From Nonomuraea helvata (GTDB lineage: Bacteria; Actinomycetota; Actinomycetes; Streptosporangiales; Streptosporangiaceae): a stretch of DNA of 64,000 bases. A model generated the notes under the pieces. It was not told where the DNA came from and did not search any database. It saw only the letters and a program-made list of their open reading frames with translations. Positions 24,326-33,240 of the stretch are shown in pieces (position 1 is the stretch's first letter; every line of letters starts with the position of its first letter). Made by a program: the position numbers and the translations under genes. The DNA is taken from NCBI RefSeq assembly GCF_039535785.1, contig NZ_BAAAXV010000005.1:682001-746000 (forward strand), written 5' to 3'.

Positions 24326-25528
24326 GTGGCCGGCGTGCTGACCTACAGCCGTCCTTTCTGGGACGAGACCGAGCTGCTCGAGATCCGGAAAGTCATCGAG
24401 TCCGGCACCTGGACGGGGGGCCCGGCACTTGCACGTTTCGAGGACGAGTTGCGGGACGCGCTCCGCGTTCCCGAGGTGGTCTGCCTGTCCAGCGGGACGA
24501 CCGCGATCCAGGCCCTGCTCACGCTGCTCCGCCGGCCGGAGTCCAGCGGGCTGGTGGTCACGTCGTCGCTCAACTTCGTGGCGGTCGCCTCGGCGGCGCT
24601 GCACGCCGGCTACGACCTCGCCTGTACCGACATCGAGCGCGACACCCTCAACATGGCGCCCGGCTCCCTGGCGGAGGTCCTGGAGAGGCTGGCCCCTCGC
24701 TACGCGCAGATCGTGGTGTTCCCGGTGCACTTCGCGGGCCTGCCGTGCGACATAGCGGCCCTCTCGGCGATCGCCCGAGCGCACGGCGCGCTCCTGGCCG
24801 AGGACGCCTGCCACGCGATCGGGGCCGCCTACCACCCCGGCGGCCCGCCGGTCGGAGGCCATCCGGCGAGCGTCGGCGCCGCCTTCAGCTTCCATCCGAC
24901 CAAGCCGGTGGCCGCGGGAGAGGGCGGCGCGCTGGCGCTGGCCGATCCGGCGCTGGCCGGGCGCGTGCGCCGCTACCGCAACCACAACATGTCCCGCGAG
25001 GACTTCCTCGACCTCGAGGCGGCGGTGGATCCAGGCCTGGGCCCCAACCCCTGGTACTACCAGGTGCTCGCGCCCGGTTCCAACCTGCGCATGTCGGACC
25101 TCCACGCGGCCGTCGGGCTGGCCCAGCTGGCACGCCTGCCGTTGAGTCTGAGCCGCCGCAGGGCCCTCGTGGACCGATACCGGGCGGCCGCCGCGGAGCT
25201 GCCTGGCGTCCGGCTGGTCACGCCGGATGACAGCGCCGGCTCCGCACACCATCTCCTGCCGGCGGTCTTCGACCTGGACGCGCTCGGTATGACCAAGCGC
25301 GAGGTCTTCGAGTTCTTCCGCCGCCGGGGGATCCTGCTGCAACTGCACTACACCCCGATCCACTGCCAGCCCGCCTTCGCATCGCTGCCCGCCGTGCGGG
25401 GCTGCGCCTTCCCGGTGCTCGACGAGGTGCGCAGGGGGCTGTTCAGCTTGCCGCTCTTCCACGGCATGACGGACCGTGACCTGGACCAGGTGCTGCGCGC
25501 GCTGGGCGACCTCGCGGAGAGAAGCTGA
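24326..25528 (+). CDS. DegT/DnrJ/EryC1-type PLP aminotransferase (second copy)
   Basis: PLP enzyme of 400 residues from the sugar aminotransferase family, clearly different from the one at 12953. It has the canonical opening YSRPFWDETELLEIRKVIESGTWTGGP, CLSSGTTAIQALL at the phosphate site, LLAEDACHAIGAAY with the cofactor Asp, and FSFHPTKPVAAGEGGAL with the Schiff-base Lys. The C-terminal LQLHYTPIH matches the family's substrate arm. GTG start. It is a single-gene transcription unit diverging from the epimerase operon and converging with the ADP-ribosylglycohydrolase gene. A role on a ketosugar produced by the adjacent dehydratase is the simplest reading. Confidence 0.87.
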   Translation: MAGVLTYSRPFWDETELLEIRKVIESGTWTGGPALARFEDELRDALRVPEVVCLSSGTTAIQALLTLLRRPESSGLVVTSSLNFVAVASAALHAGYDLACTDIERDTLNMAPGSLAEVLERLAPRYAQIVVFPVHFAGLPCDIAALSAIARAHGALLAEDACHAIGAAYHPGGPPVGGHPASVGAAFSFHPTKPVAAGEGGALALADPALAGRVRRYRNHNMSREDFLDLEAAVDPGLGPNPWYYQVLAPGSNLRMSDLHAAVGLAQLARLPLSLSRRRALVDRYRAAAAELPGVRLVTPDDSAGSAHHLLPAVFDLDALGMTKREVFEFFRRRGILLQLHYTPIHCQPAFASLPAVRGCAFPVLDEVRRGLFSLPLFHGMTDRDLDQVLRALGDLAERS

Positions 25529-25553
25529 CCTTCCGAGCGCGCCCGGGACCTCT

Positions 25554-26615
25554 TCAGACCCACCTGTCAGATCCGTCCGAGGGGCACAGCGTCATGCGCC
25601 ACAAGGCCACCGCGGTCTCGCTGAGCCGGAAGGCGTTCCTGTCCTCGATGAGGCCGATGACGTCGTACGGCACCGAAGCGGGATTGGCGCTGCCCGCCAT
25701 GTACCCCACGATCGCGCCCTGCGTGTCGGCGTCCGCCCCGATCCTGACCGCGTCCAGGACGGCGTCGGGCAGCGACATCGTATGGCGGTGCCGCCAGATG
25801 ACGGCGAAGGCGATCGGCACCACGTAAGTCACGTCCTTGCAGGCGTCGATGTCGGCCGGCAGCAGCGATTCGAGGTCGTCGCAGTGTTCGAGGGCACGGC
25901 TGATCGCCTCGTGCAGCGGCGGCGCGCCGTCCTCCTCGCCGTACGGGGCCGCGAGCGCGCTGGCCTCCAGCGCCTGCCGTACCCCGGCGGTGACGTCGTC
26001 GTCGCGGAGCATGGCGCGCACGAACGCGGCGGCCGCCGCGGCACCTGAGATCGTGCTGCGGGCGGTGTGCGAGATGCGGGAGGCCGCGGCCACGGCGGCG
26101 ACCAGGCCGGGCAGGTCGTTGTTGGCGAAGGCCAACGCGACCGGGGCGATCCGCATCGCCGCGCCGGCGCCCAGGCTGGCCATTCGCACGTCGCCGCCGC
26201 GCCGCCGTGCCCGCAGGTCGTGAATGGCCGATTGGGCGCTGGCGTACCGGCCGGGGAGCGCCGCGAGCCGGGCGGCGATGTCCTCGGTGTCCAGGCGCTG
26301 CCTGCTGATCAGGCTCTGCGCCACGCACAGGCTCTGGAACGTGTCGTCGCTCGCCTCGTACCGCATCCAGCACCGGCGACCGGGGGCGGCCGGGACCGGC
26401 ACCGGCCAGTCGGGGTCGGCGCCGTAGACCTCGGTGACCTGGGCGGGCCGGTAGAACACGAACGGCTGCCCCTGGGCGTCGCCGTAGGCCAGCCCGGCGA
26501 GGGCTCCCCAGATCCGGCGGTACCTGCGGTCGGCCGCCTCATCCGCGACGGCCGCGCTCTCGATCGGCGGCACGACCTGGCGGTGGCGGACCTCCGTGCC
26601 GTTCGCCTTCCGCAT
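25554..26615 (-). CDS. ADP-ribosylglycohydrolase-family protein (DraG fold)
   Basis: Family members cleave N- or O-glycosidic bonds to ADP-ribose using two Mg ions. The 353-residue protein shows GALAGLAYGDAQGQPF at the N-terminus, SDDTFQSL for the metal-binding TDDT motif, and RIGADADTQGAIVGYMAGS for the C-terminal GGDTDTxxAxxGxxxGA motif, so all metal ligands seem kept. ATG 26615 overlaps the HPr-kinase-like stop. Glycosidic-bond hydrolysis fits a nucleoside cluster, where it may process a nucleotide intermediate. Reversal of ADP-ribosylation of a protein is the usual family role and cannot be excluded. Confidence 0.8.
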   Translation of the reverse strand: MRKANGTEVRHRQVVPPIESAAVADEAADRRYRRIWGALAGLAYGDAQGQPFVFYRPAQVTEVYGADPDWPVPVPAAPGRRCWMRYEASDDTFQSLCVAQSLISRQRLDTEDIAARLAALPGRYASAQSAIHDLRARRRGGDVRMASLGAGAAMRIAPVALAFANNDLPGLVAAVAAASRISHTARSTISGAAAAAAFVRAMLRDDDVTAGVRQALEASALAAPYGEEDGAPPLHEAISRALEHCDDLESLLPADIDACKDVTYVVPIAFAVIWRHRHTMSLPDAVLDAVRIGADADTQGAIVGYMAGSANPASVPYDVIGLIEDRNAFRLSETAVALWRMTLCPSDGSDRWV

Positions 26616-27637
26616 CAGCCTGTCACGCACTGGCGCAGTTTCTTGACTCCTGAGGCGATCGCCCGCAGGTCGCCGCCGATGGCGAAGCGGAAGAAGCGCA
26701 CGCCGCCCAGCCGCGCCGCGGCGATCTCCCGGCCGAAGGACGAGGCATGGCGGTCCAGTCCCAGCCAGTCGGGGTGGTCCTCATCGTCCTCCGCGTCGAA
26801 GAGGTGTTCGCGCAGGATCTCTTCGATGGACTCGGCCGGCTCCCGCTCGTGGAAGTCCACGTCCTTCCTGGTCAGGTCCATGCTCAGGAACGCGATGGCC
26901 TGCAGGGTGCCGCGCGGGGTGATGGTCGCACCGCACAGGGAGGCGAAGTGCTCCGGGGTGAAGGAGACCTTCCTCGTCTCGTCCCGCAGGTGACCGGGCA
27001 CCCGGTCCCACAGTCCCGCCGCCTGGAGCGTGCCGTGGCCGATCGGATAGTCGGTGGGCCAGCCGTACACACCGGGGCCCTGACCGGTCCCTGACCCGCC
27101 GACCAGGCAGAGGCGGTCGTTGCCGACCAGGTCCATCCCGCCGTGGACCAGGGCGGCGGTGAGCGTCGTGGTCTTGCCCGCGCCCTTGTGGCCGACGAAC
27201 GCGAGCACCCCGCCCGCCGCGTCCGTGACCGCTGAGGCGTGCAGCTGGATCATGCCGAGCCGCTGCTCGCCGCGGGTGAGGATCTGGCGGAGCGCCTTGC
27301 GCATCAGTTCCGCCGCCACCTTCCTGTCGCCCCGTACGGCGGCGTGCCCTGCGGTGCGCACGACCGTCGCGCCGCGCTCGGGGAGGTGCAGCTCGTAGCC
27401 GTCGCCTCTGGGCACCCGGATGGCGGTCGTCTCGTGCTCGACCCGGACCCGGCGCCCCTCCGTGACGGGGGACGCGCCGTCTCCGTCATAGCTGATGTGC
27501 CAGGCCAGGACCTCGTCCGGCTCTTCCGGCCGTATTTCGTGGATCGTGCGATACTTGCCCAGGACCCGCTCCAGCATCGCCTCGTCGGCGCCGCTCACCC
27601 GGATCCGTCCGACGGCCTCACTGATCACATCGGGCAT
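26615..27637 (-). CDS. HPr-serine-kinase-like protein
   Basis: A P-loop kinase of the HPr kinase C-domain type, 340 residues. The P-loop is LAFVGHKGAGKTTTL preceded by the typical LHASAV strand, and GGMDLVGNDRLCLV matches the acidic segment that follows. Such HprK-like proteins occur beside PqqD and nucleotidyltransferase genes in RiPP clusters, where some phosphorylate the peptide. The same trio occurs here (PqqD at 30301, nucleotidyltransferase at 33241). ATG 27637 is preferred to 27649 because GAGGGTG lies at a workable distance. It overlaps the downstream glycohydrolase gene. Confidence 0.7.
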   Translation of the reverse strand: MPDVISEAVGRIRVSGADEAMLERVLGKYRTIHEIRPEEPDEVLAWHISYDGDGASPVTEGRRVRVEHETTAIRVPRGDGYELHLPERGATVVRTAGHAAVRGDRKVAAELMRKALRQILTRGEQRLGMIQLHASAVTDAAGGVLAFVGHKGAGKTTTLTAALVHGGMDLVGNDRLCLVGGSGTGQGPGVYGWPTDYPIGHGTLQAAGLWDRVPGHLRDETRKVSFTPEHFASLCGATITPRGTLQAIAFLSMDLTRKDVDFHEREPAESIEEILREHLFDAEDDEDHPDWLGLDRHASSFGREIAAARLGGVRFFRFAIGGDLRAIASGVKKLRQCVTG

Positions 27638-27667
27638 GGTCACCCTCATTCCTTCCGTGGCCGCCGG

Positions 27668-29995
27668 TCACGCCGGCTCGGCCACCAGATAGCCGTACAT
27701 GATCTCCGGAGCCGTGGTCCGCTCCTCGACCACCCGGAAACCGCTGTCTTCCAGGAGGGCGCGCCACTGCAACCGGGTGCGCATGTGCTCGCCCTCGCCG
27801 CGCAGGACCCGGCCCATGATCTGCACGTCGCGGACCGCGTGCGGGAGGCAGCCTTGGCGGGCCGCGTTCACGATCTTCCTGAGGTAGACGTCGCAGATGC
27901 GGTCGATCACGCCGGGAGCCGCCAGGTCATGCGTGTCGAGGAAGCTCTCGCCGAGGAACATCCGGCCGCCCGACCCGAGGCGGGCGCGGCAGGACGTCAG
28001 CACCCGGCCGATCTCGTCATGGTCGAAGTGGTGCATCGACATGATGGCGGCCAGCCGGTCGTAGCCGGTCCCCGTCCACTGCGAGAAGCTGGTGTGCAGG
28101 CGCCGGACGGTGCCCGCGCGCAGCCGCTCCAGCGGGATCCGGTCGAGCATCTCCTTGCTCAGGTCGAGCAGGTCGAGCTGGGCGACCTCGGGGAGGCGGA
28201 CGGCGAGCTTCCCGTCGCCGCACCCGAGGTCGAGCACGCGATGGCCGGGCTCGAACGCCATGGTCCCTATGCAGGCCTCTAGGAGCTGGGCGTGCTGGGA
28301 CAGGGACGGCAGCGCGTACCCCTCTCGCGCCCAGGAGTCGAAGAACTGGCGGCCGGGCTGCGTCTCGCCGGTGGCGAGCCTGGTCAGCTCGGCGAGCGAG
28401 AGATCGAGGCCGGTGTCGGCGAGCACGCGTTCGAGCACCTCGCGCAGCCGCGCCGCCCGGTGGCTTCCCGGCGAGCGGCCGTCGTACGGCTGCGGGAGGG
28501 CGACAGCCTCCAGGTCCAGGGTCCCCTCCCCCGAGGGAAAGACGACGACGTCGGCGCCCAGAACCGGCTCCTCGCCCAGCACGCCCACCAGCGACCCGGG
28601 GAACCGTCCCGAGATCTCCGGCAGGCGGCCGGCGTCGTCGGGCTCGATCATGACGACGGCGGGGCGGACCGGCGACTGCGCGGAAGACGGCGCGCTGCCG
28701 GCCGGGACCACCCAGCTCGCCTGTGGGGCCGCCCGCAGGAGCCCGTCCGTGAGGACGGCGTCCAGGCGTGACCGCTCCAGCGGTAGCCAGGCGCACCGGG
28801 CCGCCATGCCGGCCGGGTCGGTGTAGGCGAGGCCGCCGGGCTCCAGGTCCGCCACGTCCTCGGGGAAGCGCGCGGCCCGCGCCGACACGCGGTTCTCACG
28901 GGCCAGCAGGTCGAGGAGGCCGGCGGCGGGCGTGCCCGCCGGTATGGCGCGGCCCGAGGGGGCGATGACCGACGGTGCGCCAGCGGGAAGGCGCACCCGC
29001 AGGAGCGAGCGCGTTCGCTCGGGTACCGGCGGCAGCTCGCCCGCCAGTTCGGCCAGCACCCCGTCGTCGGTGGTCCCGCGCCGCGCCGCCCGCGCCCTCT
29101 CGTGCGGCAGCCGTGGCGGGCCACCGTCGGCGAACCTCAGCGAGCGGCGGTAACGCTCCTCGAACGCCTGCCGCGCCGCCTCGAACGCCGCCGGGTCGGG
29201 AGGCCTGATCGCCATCACGAAAGTGGAGCCCGGGCTCCCGTCGTTCCCCAGCCAGTGCAACATCTCGGCGGCGAGCAGCACGCCGAAGCCCTTGTGGTCG
29301 CCGCCACCCCCCATCGGGCGGACGAAACCGCGAAACCCGCTGTCCGTGAAGACGTCCGAGGGTGTGCGCGCGCGAGCGTGCGCCGTGGTCAGGAAGGCCG
29401 ACTCGTCGAAGGGACGGGAGCCGGTCAGGACATCGCCGTTGGTCATCGCGGCCAGCGAGCCGTCGAAGACGACGTGCTCTCCCTCCGCACCTGGGCAGCC
29501 CCAGGCCTGGGCGTTGGTGCCGATGACGGGCGCGGCGTGGACCACCTCGCGGCCGCCCACCGGCCCGATCACCCGGGCCGGCGACCTGGAGGCCAGGAAA
29601 CACAGGTAGCCCGCCTCGCACAGCAGCTCGGCCGGCTGGGCGAGGGTGTTCGTGGGGTAGAGGTTGGCGATCTGCAGGACGAAGGAGTCGCGCCGCTCGC
29701 CCAGCACGGTCGTGAGGACCTTCTCCAGGGCGTAGTAGCCGATGCCGCCGCGGGCGTCCCAGCACAGCAGCCCGTTCCGCTCGCCGTGGTACACCGGCTC
29801 GACGCCGGGTTCGCAGAGACCGGCGTCGAGCACGTCCTGGACGAATCCGCGGGTGAGGCGGCGCAGGCCGTGGCTCGTCGTTCCCGAGCGCTCGCCGAAC
29901 GTCAGAGCGCGCAGGGTGGCCGCCGCCTCCGCCGCGGTGAGGCCGTAGGAATAGAGCAGATCGAGATATGCGTCAGCCACGTCCTCCCGTTTCAT
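27668..29995 (-). CDS. Fusion of LDH2-type NAD(P)-dependent dehydrogenase and SAM methyltransferase
   Basis: A 775-residue protein. Residues 1-310 follow the malate/L-lactate/ureidoglycolate dehydrogenase (LDH2) family: YGLTAAEAAATLRAL, SHGLRRLTRGFVQDVLDAG, RGGIGYYAL, ANLYPTNTLAQPAELLCEAGY and the closing GGGGDHKGFGVLLAAEMLHWL. Residues 310-520 are a linker domain I do not recognise. Residues 540-775 are a class I methyltransferase with HRVLDLGCGDGKLAV and a YDRLAAIMSMHHFDHDEI strand. LDH2 enzymes reduce 2-oxoacids or imines and are rarely fused to methyltransferases. It is the first gene of the HprK/glycohydrolase operon and diverges from pqqD. The substrate is unknown. Confidence 0.75.
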   Translation of the reverse strand: MKREDVADAYLDLLYSYGLTAAEAAATLRALTFGERSGTTSHGLRRLTRGFVQDVLDAGLCEPGVEPVYHGERNGLLCWDARGGIGYYALEKVLTTVLGERRDSFVLQIANLYPTNTLAQPAELLCEAGYLCFLASRSPARVIGPVGGREVVHAAPVIGTNAQAWGCPGAEGEHVVFDGSLAAMTNGDVLTGSRPFDESAFLTTAHARARTPSDVFTDSGFRGFVRPMGGGGDHKGFGVLLAAEMLHWLGNDGSPGSTFVMAIRPPDPAAFEAARQAFEERYRRSLRFADGGPPRLPHERARAARRGTTDDGVLAELAGELPPVPERTRSLLRVRLPAGAPSVIAPSGRAIPAGTPAAGLLDLLARENRVSARAARFPEDVADLEPGGLAYTDPAGMAARCAWLPLERSRLDAVLTDGLLRAAPQASWVVPAGSAPSSAQSPVRPAVVMIEPDDAGRLPEISGRFPGSLVGVLGEEPVLGADVVVFPSGEGTLDLEAVALPQPYDGRSPGSHRAARLREVLERVLADTGLDLSLAELTRLATGETQPGRQFFDSWAREGYALPSLSQHAQLLEACIGTMAFEPGHRVLDLGCGDGKLAVRLPEVAQLDLLDLSKEMLDRIPLERLRAGTVRRLHTSFSQWTGTGYDRLAAIMSMHHFDHDEIGRVLTSCRARLGSGGRMFLGESFLDTHDLAAPGVIDRICDVYLRKIVNAARQGCLPHAVRDVQIMGRVLRGEGEHMRTRLQWRALLEDSGFRVVEERTTAPEIMYGYLVAEPA

Positions 29996-30300
29996 GAGGT
30001 GACCAATGGAATCACCGTCGGATACCGTCGCTCCTGGATGAATACGCCACCAGCCATATCTGTTCGGGACCGCCTAAAGGCTAGAACTGACATCGACGGG
30101 TTCATTCTGTCAGCGACGCCGTGCCGGGAAACGCGGCGGAAGGAAGCGTCGGATTGTTTCCGGCTCCAGCCGGGTCCGCGTGGCGCCGTTTCCGGCCAGA
30201 TGGAAGCCGCGCGACGGACGCCGTCTCGCCCTGGACTGGGGCAATCGCCTAGCTCTAGTGTTCGCTGAAGTCCATGCCGCACCGGGAGATGGTAATCGTA
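29996..30300. promoter_or_regulatory. Divergent promoter region between the LDH2-methyltransferase gene and pqqD
   Basis: 305 bases with no supported gene. It must carry both promoters. It contains the perfect dyad CCGGCT-CC-AGCCGG (30160-30173), a nearby TTTCCGG, and AT-richer sequence at 30040-30110. GGGAGA lies 11 bases before the pqqD ATG at 30301. Reading frames in it run into pqqD without a convincing separate start. Confidence 0.35.
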
Positions 30301-30578
30301 TGAACTTGGCTGACTATCCGGTCCGCGAGAAAACGGTCAGGGCGTATCGCGTACAGGGAGAAACGATTCTCTTCCGGTACATCGACCGGTACAGGACCAA
30401 TGAGGTGGGCGGTTTCATCGTCGCTTTGTGCGATGGCCGGCACTCCGGTGAGGACATTGTCCAGGAGCTGCGGAAGCGTTATGACATCGAGCCGGAACGA
30501 GCCATCTCCGTGACCACCCGATTTCTTGAGGAAATGCTCGCCAAAGGCTTCCTGACGCTGACGGCCGCAGCGCTCTGA
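30301..30578 (+). CDS. PqqD-family peptide recognition protein (RRE)
   Basis: Stand-alone RiPP recognition element of the PqqD fold, 92 residues, the usual length. The sequence shows the short first strands (ILFRYIDRY), NEVGGFIVALCDGRHSGEDIVQEL for the winged-helix core (consensus LN..g..Iw.LldG..t..eIv..L), and the last helix FLEEMLAKGFLTL. RREs bind the leader of a ribosomal peptide and bring it to tailoring enzymes. No radical SAM PqqE is nearby. Its operon continues with an ABC exporter and a nucleotidyltransferase. A candidate peptide lies 20 kb to the right at 50144. Confidence 0.8.
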
Positions 30579-30589
30579 AAGGGGTGACG

Positions 30590-31609
30590 ATGGGCCTTCC
30601 ACATGGCGCGAACCCGGCCATCGAGGCCGTGAACCTCAGCCGGTCGTACCAGATCCGGTCGGGCTGGCTGAGGCCGAGGACCAAGACGATCGACGCGGTG
30701 CGGGGCGTCAGCTTCACTATCGAGCGGGGCGAGCTGTTCGGTCTTCTCGGGCCCAACGGCGCCGGCAAGACGACCACCATCAAGATGCTCAACACACTGC
30801 TCCTGCCCACCGACGGCACGGCCCGGGTGCTGGGGTTCGACGTCACCGAGCACCCGGTCGAGGTACGGCGCCGCATCGGGTACGTCTTCGGCGGCGACAA
30901 GGGCCTCTACGACCGCCTCAGCGCCCTGGACAACCTGCGCTACTTCGCCGAGCTGTACGGGGTCGAGGCCGCGCGCCAGCTGCCCAGGATCCACGAGCTG
31001 CTGGAACTGGTCGGGCTGTCGGGCCGCGAGCGCGAGCGCGTCGAGGGCTACTCGCGAGGCATGCGGCAGCGGCTGCACATCGCCAGGGGACTGCTGCACG
31101 AGCCGGAGGTCCTGTTCCTGGATGAGCCATCCATCGGCGTGGACCCGGTCGCCGCCCGCGCCCTGCGCGAGACGGTCGAAGGGCTGAACGCCCAAGGCGT
31201 CACGATCCTGCTGACCACGCACTACATGGCGGAGGCGGACGAGCTCTGCGACCGGATCGCGGTCATCGCCGACGGCGTCATCCAGGTCATCGGCACGCCT
31301 GAGGCGCTGAAGTCCGGCGTGGCGGCCGACACGGTGGTCGAGATCGAGGTCGCGGGACTGACCGGCGAGCACGAGGCGTCGCTGCGGGCGCTGTCGGGCG
31401 TGCTGTGGGTGGAGGCCGAGAAGACCGAGGCCCAGGCCTGCCTGCTGACCATCAGGGCCAAGGCCGGGGCCGACATCTACTCCGCCGCGCTCGGGATCCT
31501 GGCCGGCCTGCACATCGTGCGCGTGTCGGGCCGCGAACCCAGCCTGGAGGACGCCTACGTGGCCATCGTGGGCGGCCCCGCGTACCGCGCCTCCGCAGAG
31601 ACGCCATGA
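30590..31609 (+). CDS. ABC transporter ATP-binding protein (DrrA/CcmA type)
   Basis: Energises the two ABC-2 permeases that follow. The 339-residue protein has Walker A LLGPNGAGKTTTIKML, the signature EGYSRGMRQRL (variant of LSGGQ), Walker B VLFLDEPSIGVDP and the H-loop LLTTHYM. The C-terminal ~100 residues are the regulatory extension of drug-exporter ATPases. ATG 30590 sits behind AAAGGGGTG; GTG 30584 is an alternative. It overlaps the first permease gene. Export of the product, a peptide or nucleoside, is likely. Confidence 0.9.
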   Translation: MGLPHGANPAIEAVNLSRSYQIRSGWLRPRTKTIDAVRGVSFTIERGELFGLLGPNGAGKTTTIKMLNTLLLPTDGTARVLGFDVTEHPVEVRRRIGYVFGGDKGLYDRLSALDNLRYFAELYGVEAARQLPRIHELLELVGLSGRERERVEGYSRGMRQRLHIARGLLHEPEVLFLDEPSIGVDPVAARALRETVEGLNAQGVTILLTTHYMAEADELCDRIAVIADGVIQVIGTPEALKSGVAADTVVEIEVAGLTGEHEASLRALSGVLWVEAEKTEAQACLLTIRAKAGADIYSAALGILAGLHIVRVSGREPSLEDAYVAIVGGPAYRASAETP

Positions 31610-32388
31610 GGTACCACTCGCCCCGCCTCCTGCGCGTCGTCTATCTCGGTGTGCGGGCCCAGTTCCTGACGATGTCGCGGGCGAGGCTGCTCATCGTCTT
31701 CAACGTGCTCACCCCTGTCGTGTACGCCATCATCGCGACGTACCTGTACGGCGCGGACCGCCCCGACAAGCTCCTGCAGGTCAGCGTGGGCGCGGGCCTG
31801 ATGGGCGTGTGGACCTCCGTGTTGTTCGGCTCGGGCGGCGCCATCCAGAACAAGCGCTGGGCGGGCCTGCTGGAGCCGCTGATCTCGACGCCCGCCCCCT
31901 TCTCGGTGGTCCTGTTCTCCATCTCCCTGGCCACCTCGATCGTCGGCATCTACGCCATGATCGCGACCGTGCTGTGGGGGGCGGTGTTCTTCGGCATCCC
32001 CTTGGCGTTCCCGTCACCGCCGCTGTTTCTCGCGGCCACCGTCGTCTGCGTGCTGGCCATGGGCATGATGGGCATGCTGCTGGCCTCGACCTTCGTCTTC
32101 ATGCGCAACGCCAACGCGCTGGCCAACACCCTGGACCATCCGATCTGGCTGCTGTCCGGCATGCTGGTGCCGATCTCCACTCTGCCCGGCTGGCTGCACC
32201 CGCTGGCCTGGGTCCTGCCGAGCACCTGGGGCGCGGCGGCGGTGCACAACACGCTCAACGGCGGCCCGGTGCTCTGGCCCATGGCCGCGGCGCTCGGGCT
32301 GGGCGCCGGGTACCTCCTTCTGTCGCTGCTGGCGCTGCGCCGCGTGGAGTACCTGGCCCGCCGGCAGGCGACGCTCGCCCTGGCCTGA
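31606..32388 (+). CDS. ABC-2 type permease, subunit 1
   Basis: Membrane subunit of 260 residues with six hydrophobic segments, beginning LLIVFNVLTPVVYAIIATYL and ending LGLGAGYLLLSLLALRRVEY. The segment NTLDHPIWLLSGMLVPISTLPGWLHPLAWVLP is the ABC-2 signature near the last helices. ATG overlaps the ATPase stop. With the next gene it forms the channel of a drug-exporter-type complex. Confidence 0.88.
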   Translation: MRYHSPRLLRVVYLGVRAQFLTMSRARLLIVFNVLTPVVYAIIATYLYGADRPDKLLQVSVGAGLMGVWTSVLFGSGGAIQNKRWAGLLEPLISTPAPFSVVLFSISLATSIVGIYAMIATVLWGAVFFGIPLAFPSPPLFLAATVVCVLAMGMMGMLLASTFVFMRNANALANTLDHPIWLLSGMLVPISTLPGWLHPLAWVLPSTWGAAAVHNTLNGGPVLWPMAAALGLGAGYLLLSLLALRRVEYLARRQATLALA

Positions 32389-32420
32389 GCCCTCCTCCAT
32401 CAGAAAGGCGGTGAAAGCCC

Positions 32421-33206
32421 ATGCGTACGCTCCGGCTCGCGGGTGTCGGCGGGGTCCTGGCCTACCGGGCCCTGTTCAACTGGACGAGCCCGTCCCTGTT
32501 CATCGGCTCGCTGATGGCCGCTCCCGTGTTCCAGCTGCTGTTCTTCGTCTACCTCGGCCGGGAGATCGGCGTCGCCGACGACAACTTCTACGTCCTGGGC
32601 AACATTCTGCTGGCCTCCACCGGCGCCTGTGTGACCGGCGGGACGATGGCGATCGCGAACGAGCGGCGCTACGGCACGCTCGGTCCCCTGCTGCTGAGCC
32701 CGCGCAGCCGCCTCGTGCTCTGGGGCGGGCGGGCCCTGCCCTACGTCGGCAACGCCCTGCTGGTGATGACGTTCACGCTGGCCTGCGCCGCCCTGACGGT
32801 GGGTCTGCGGATGCCGGCCTCGCACATCCCGGGGCTGGTCCTCGCCCTGTTGGCGGCGAGCGTGTCCGGCACGGCGTTCGGCATGGTCATCGGCTCGATC
32901 GGACTGCGGGCCAGGAACACCATGGTCATGGCGAACATCGCCTACACCCTGCTCATCCTGCTGACCGGGACCATCGTCTCGCACGACACCCTTCCCGGCT
33001 GGATGGCCGCCATCGGAAGCGTGCTGCCGCTCACCTACGCCACCGAGGCGGTCCGTGCCTGCTCCGCCGGCGCGGACATGGCGGTCGTCCTCGGCCACAT
33101 AGGCAAGGAGCTGGCCGTCTGCCTGTGCTACGCGGCCCTGGCCACCGCCTTGCTGAAGTACTTCGAGCGGAGCAGCCGCGCAGGCGCCTCGCTCGATGCG
33201 GTCTGA
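32421..33206 (+). CDS. ABC-2 type permease, subunit 2
   Basis: Second membrane subunit, 261 residues, with six hydrophobic segments. It carries ANERRYGTLGPLLLSPRSRLVLWGGRALPY, the cytoplasmic coupling region of ABC-2 exporters, and the late motif DTLPGWMAAIGSVLPLTYATEAVRA. AAAGGCGG lies upstream of the ATG. The two permeases are similar in layout but not close in sequence, so the transporter is a heterodimer. The gene is followed 34 bases later by the nucleotidyltransferase gene. Confidence 0.88.
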   Translation: MRTLRLAGVGGVLAYRALFNWTSPSLFIGSLMAAPVFQLLFFVYLGREIGVADDNFYVLGNILLASTGACVTGGTMAIANERRYGTLGPLLLSPRSRLVLWGGRALPYVGNALLVMTFTLACAALTVGLRMPASHIPGLVLALLAASVSGTAFGMVIGSIGLRARNTMVMANIAYTLLILLTGTIVSHDTLPGWMAAIGSVLPLTYATEAVRACSAGADMAVVLGHIGKELAVCLCYAALATALLKYFERSSRAGASLDAV

Positions 33207-33240
33207 CCGATAGATCTCACCTCACCATGGGAGCGCGACC

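Noticed and set aside
30180..30300. Upstream extension of the PqqD reading frame as a fused leader domain
   Set aside because: It has no ribosome site, and the family start matches ATG 30301, which has GGGAGA at a fair distance.
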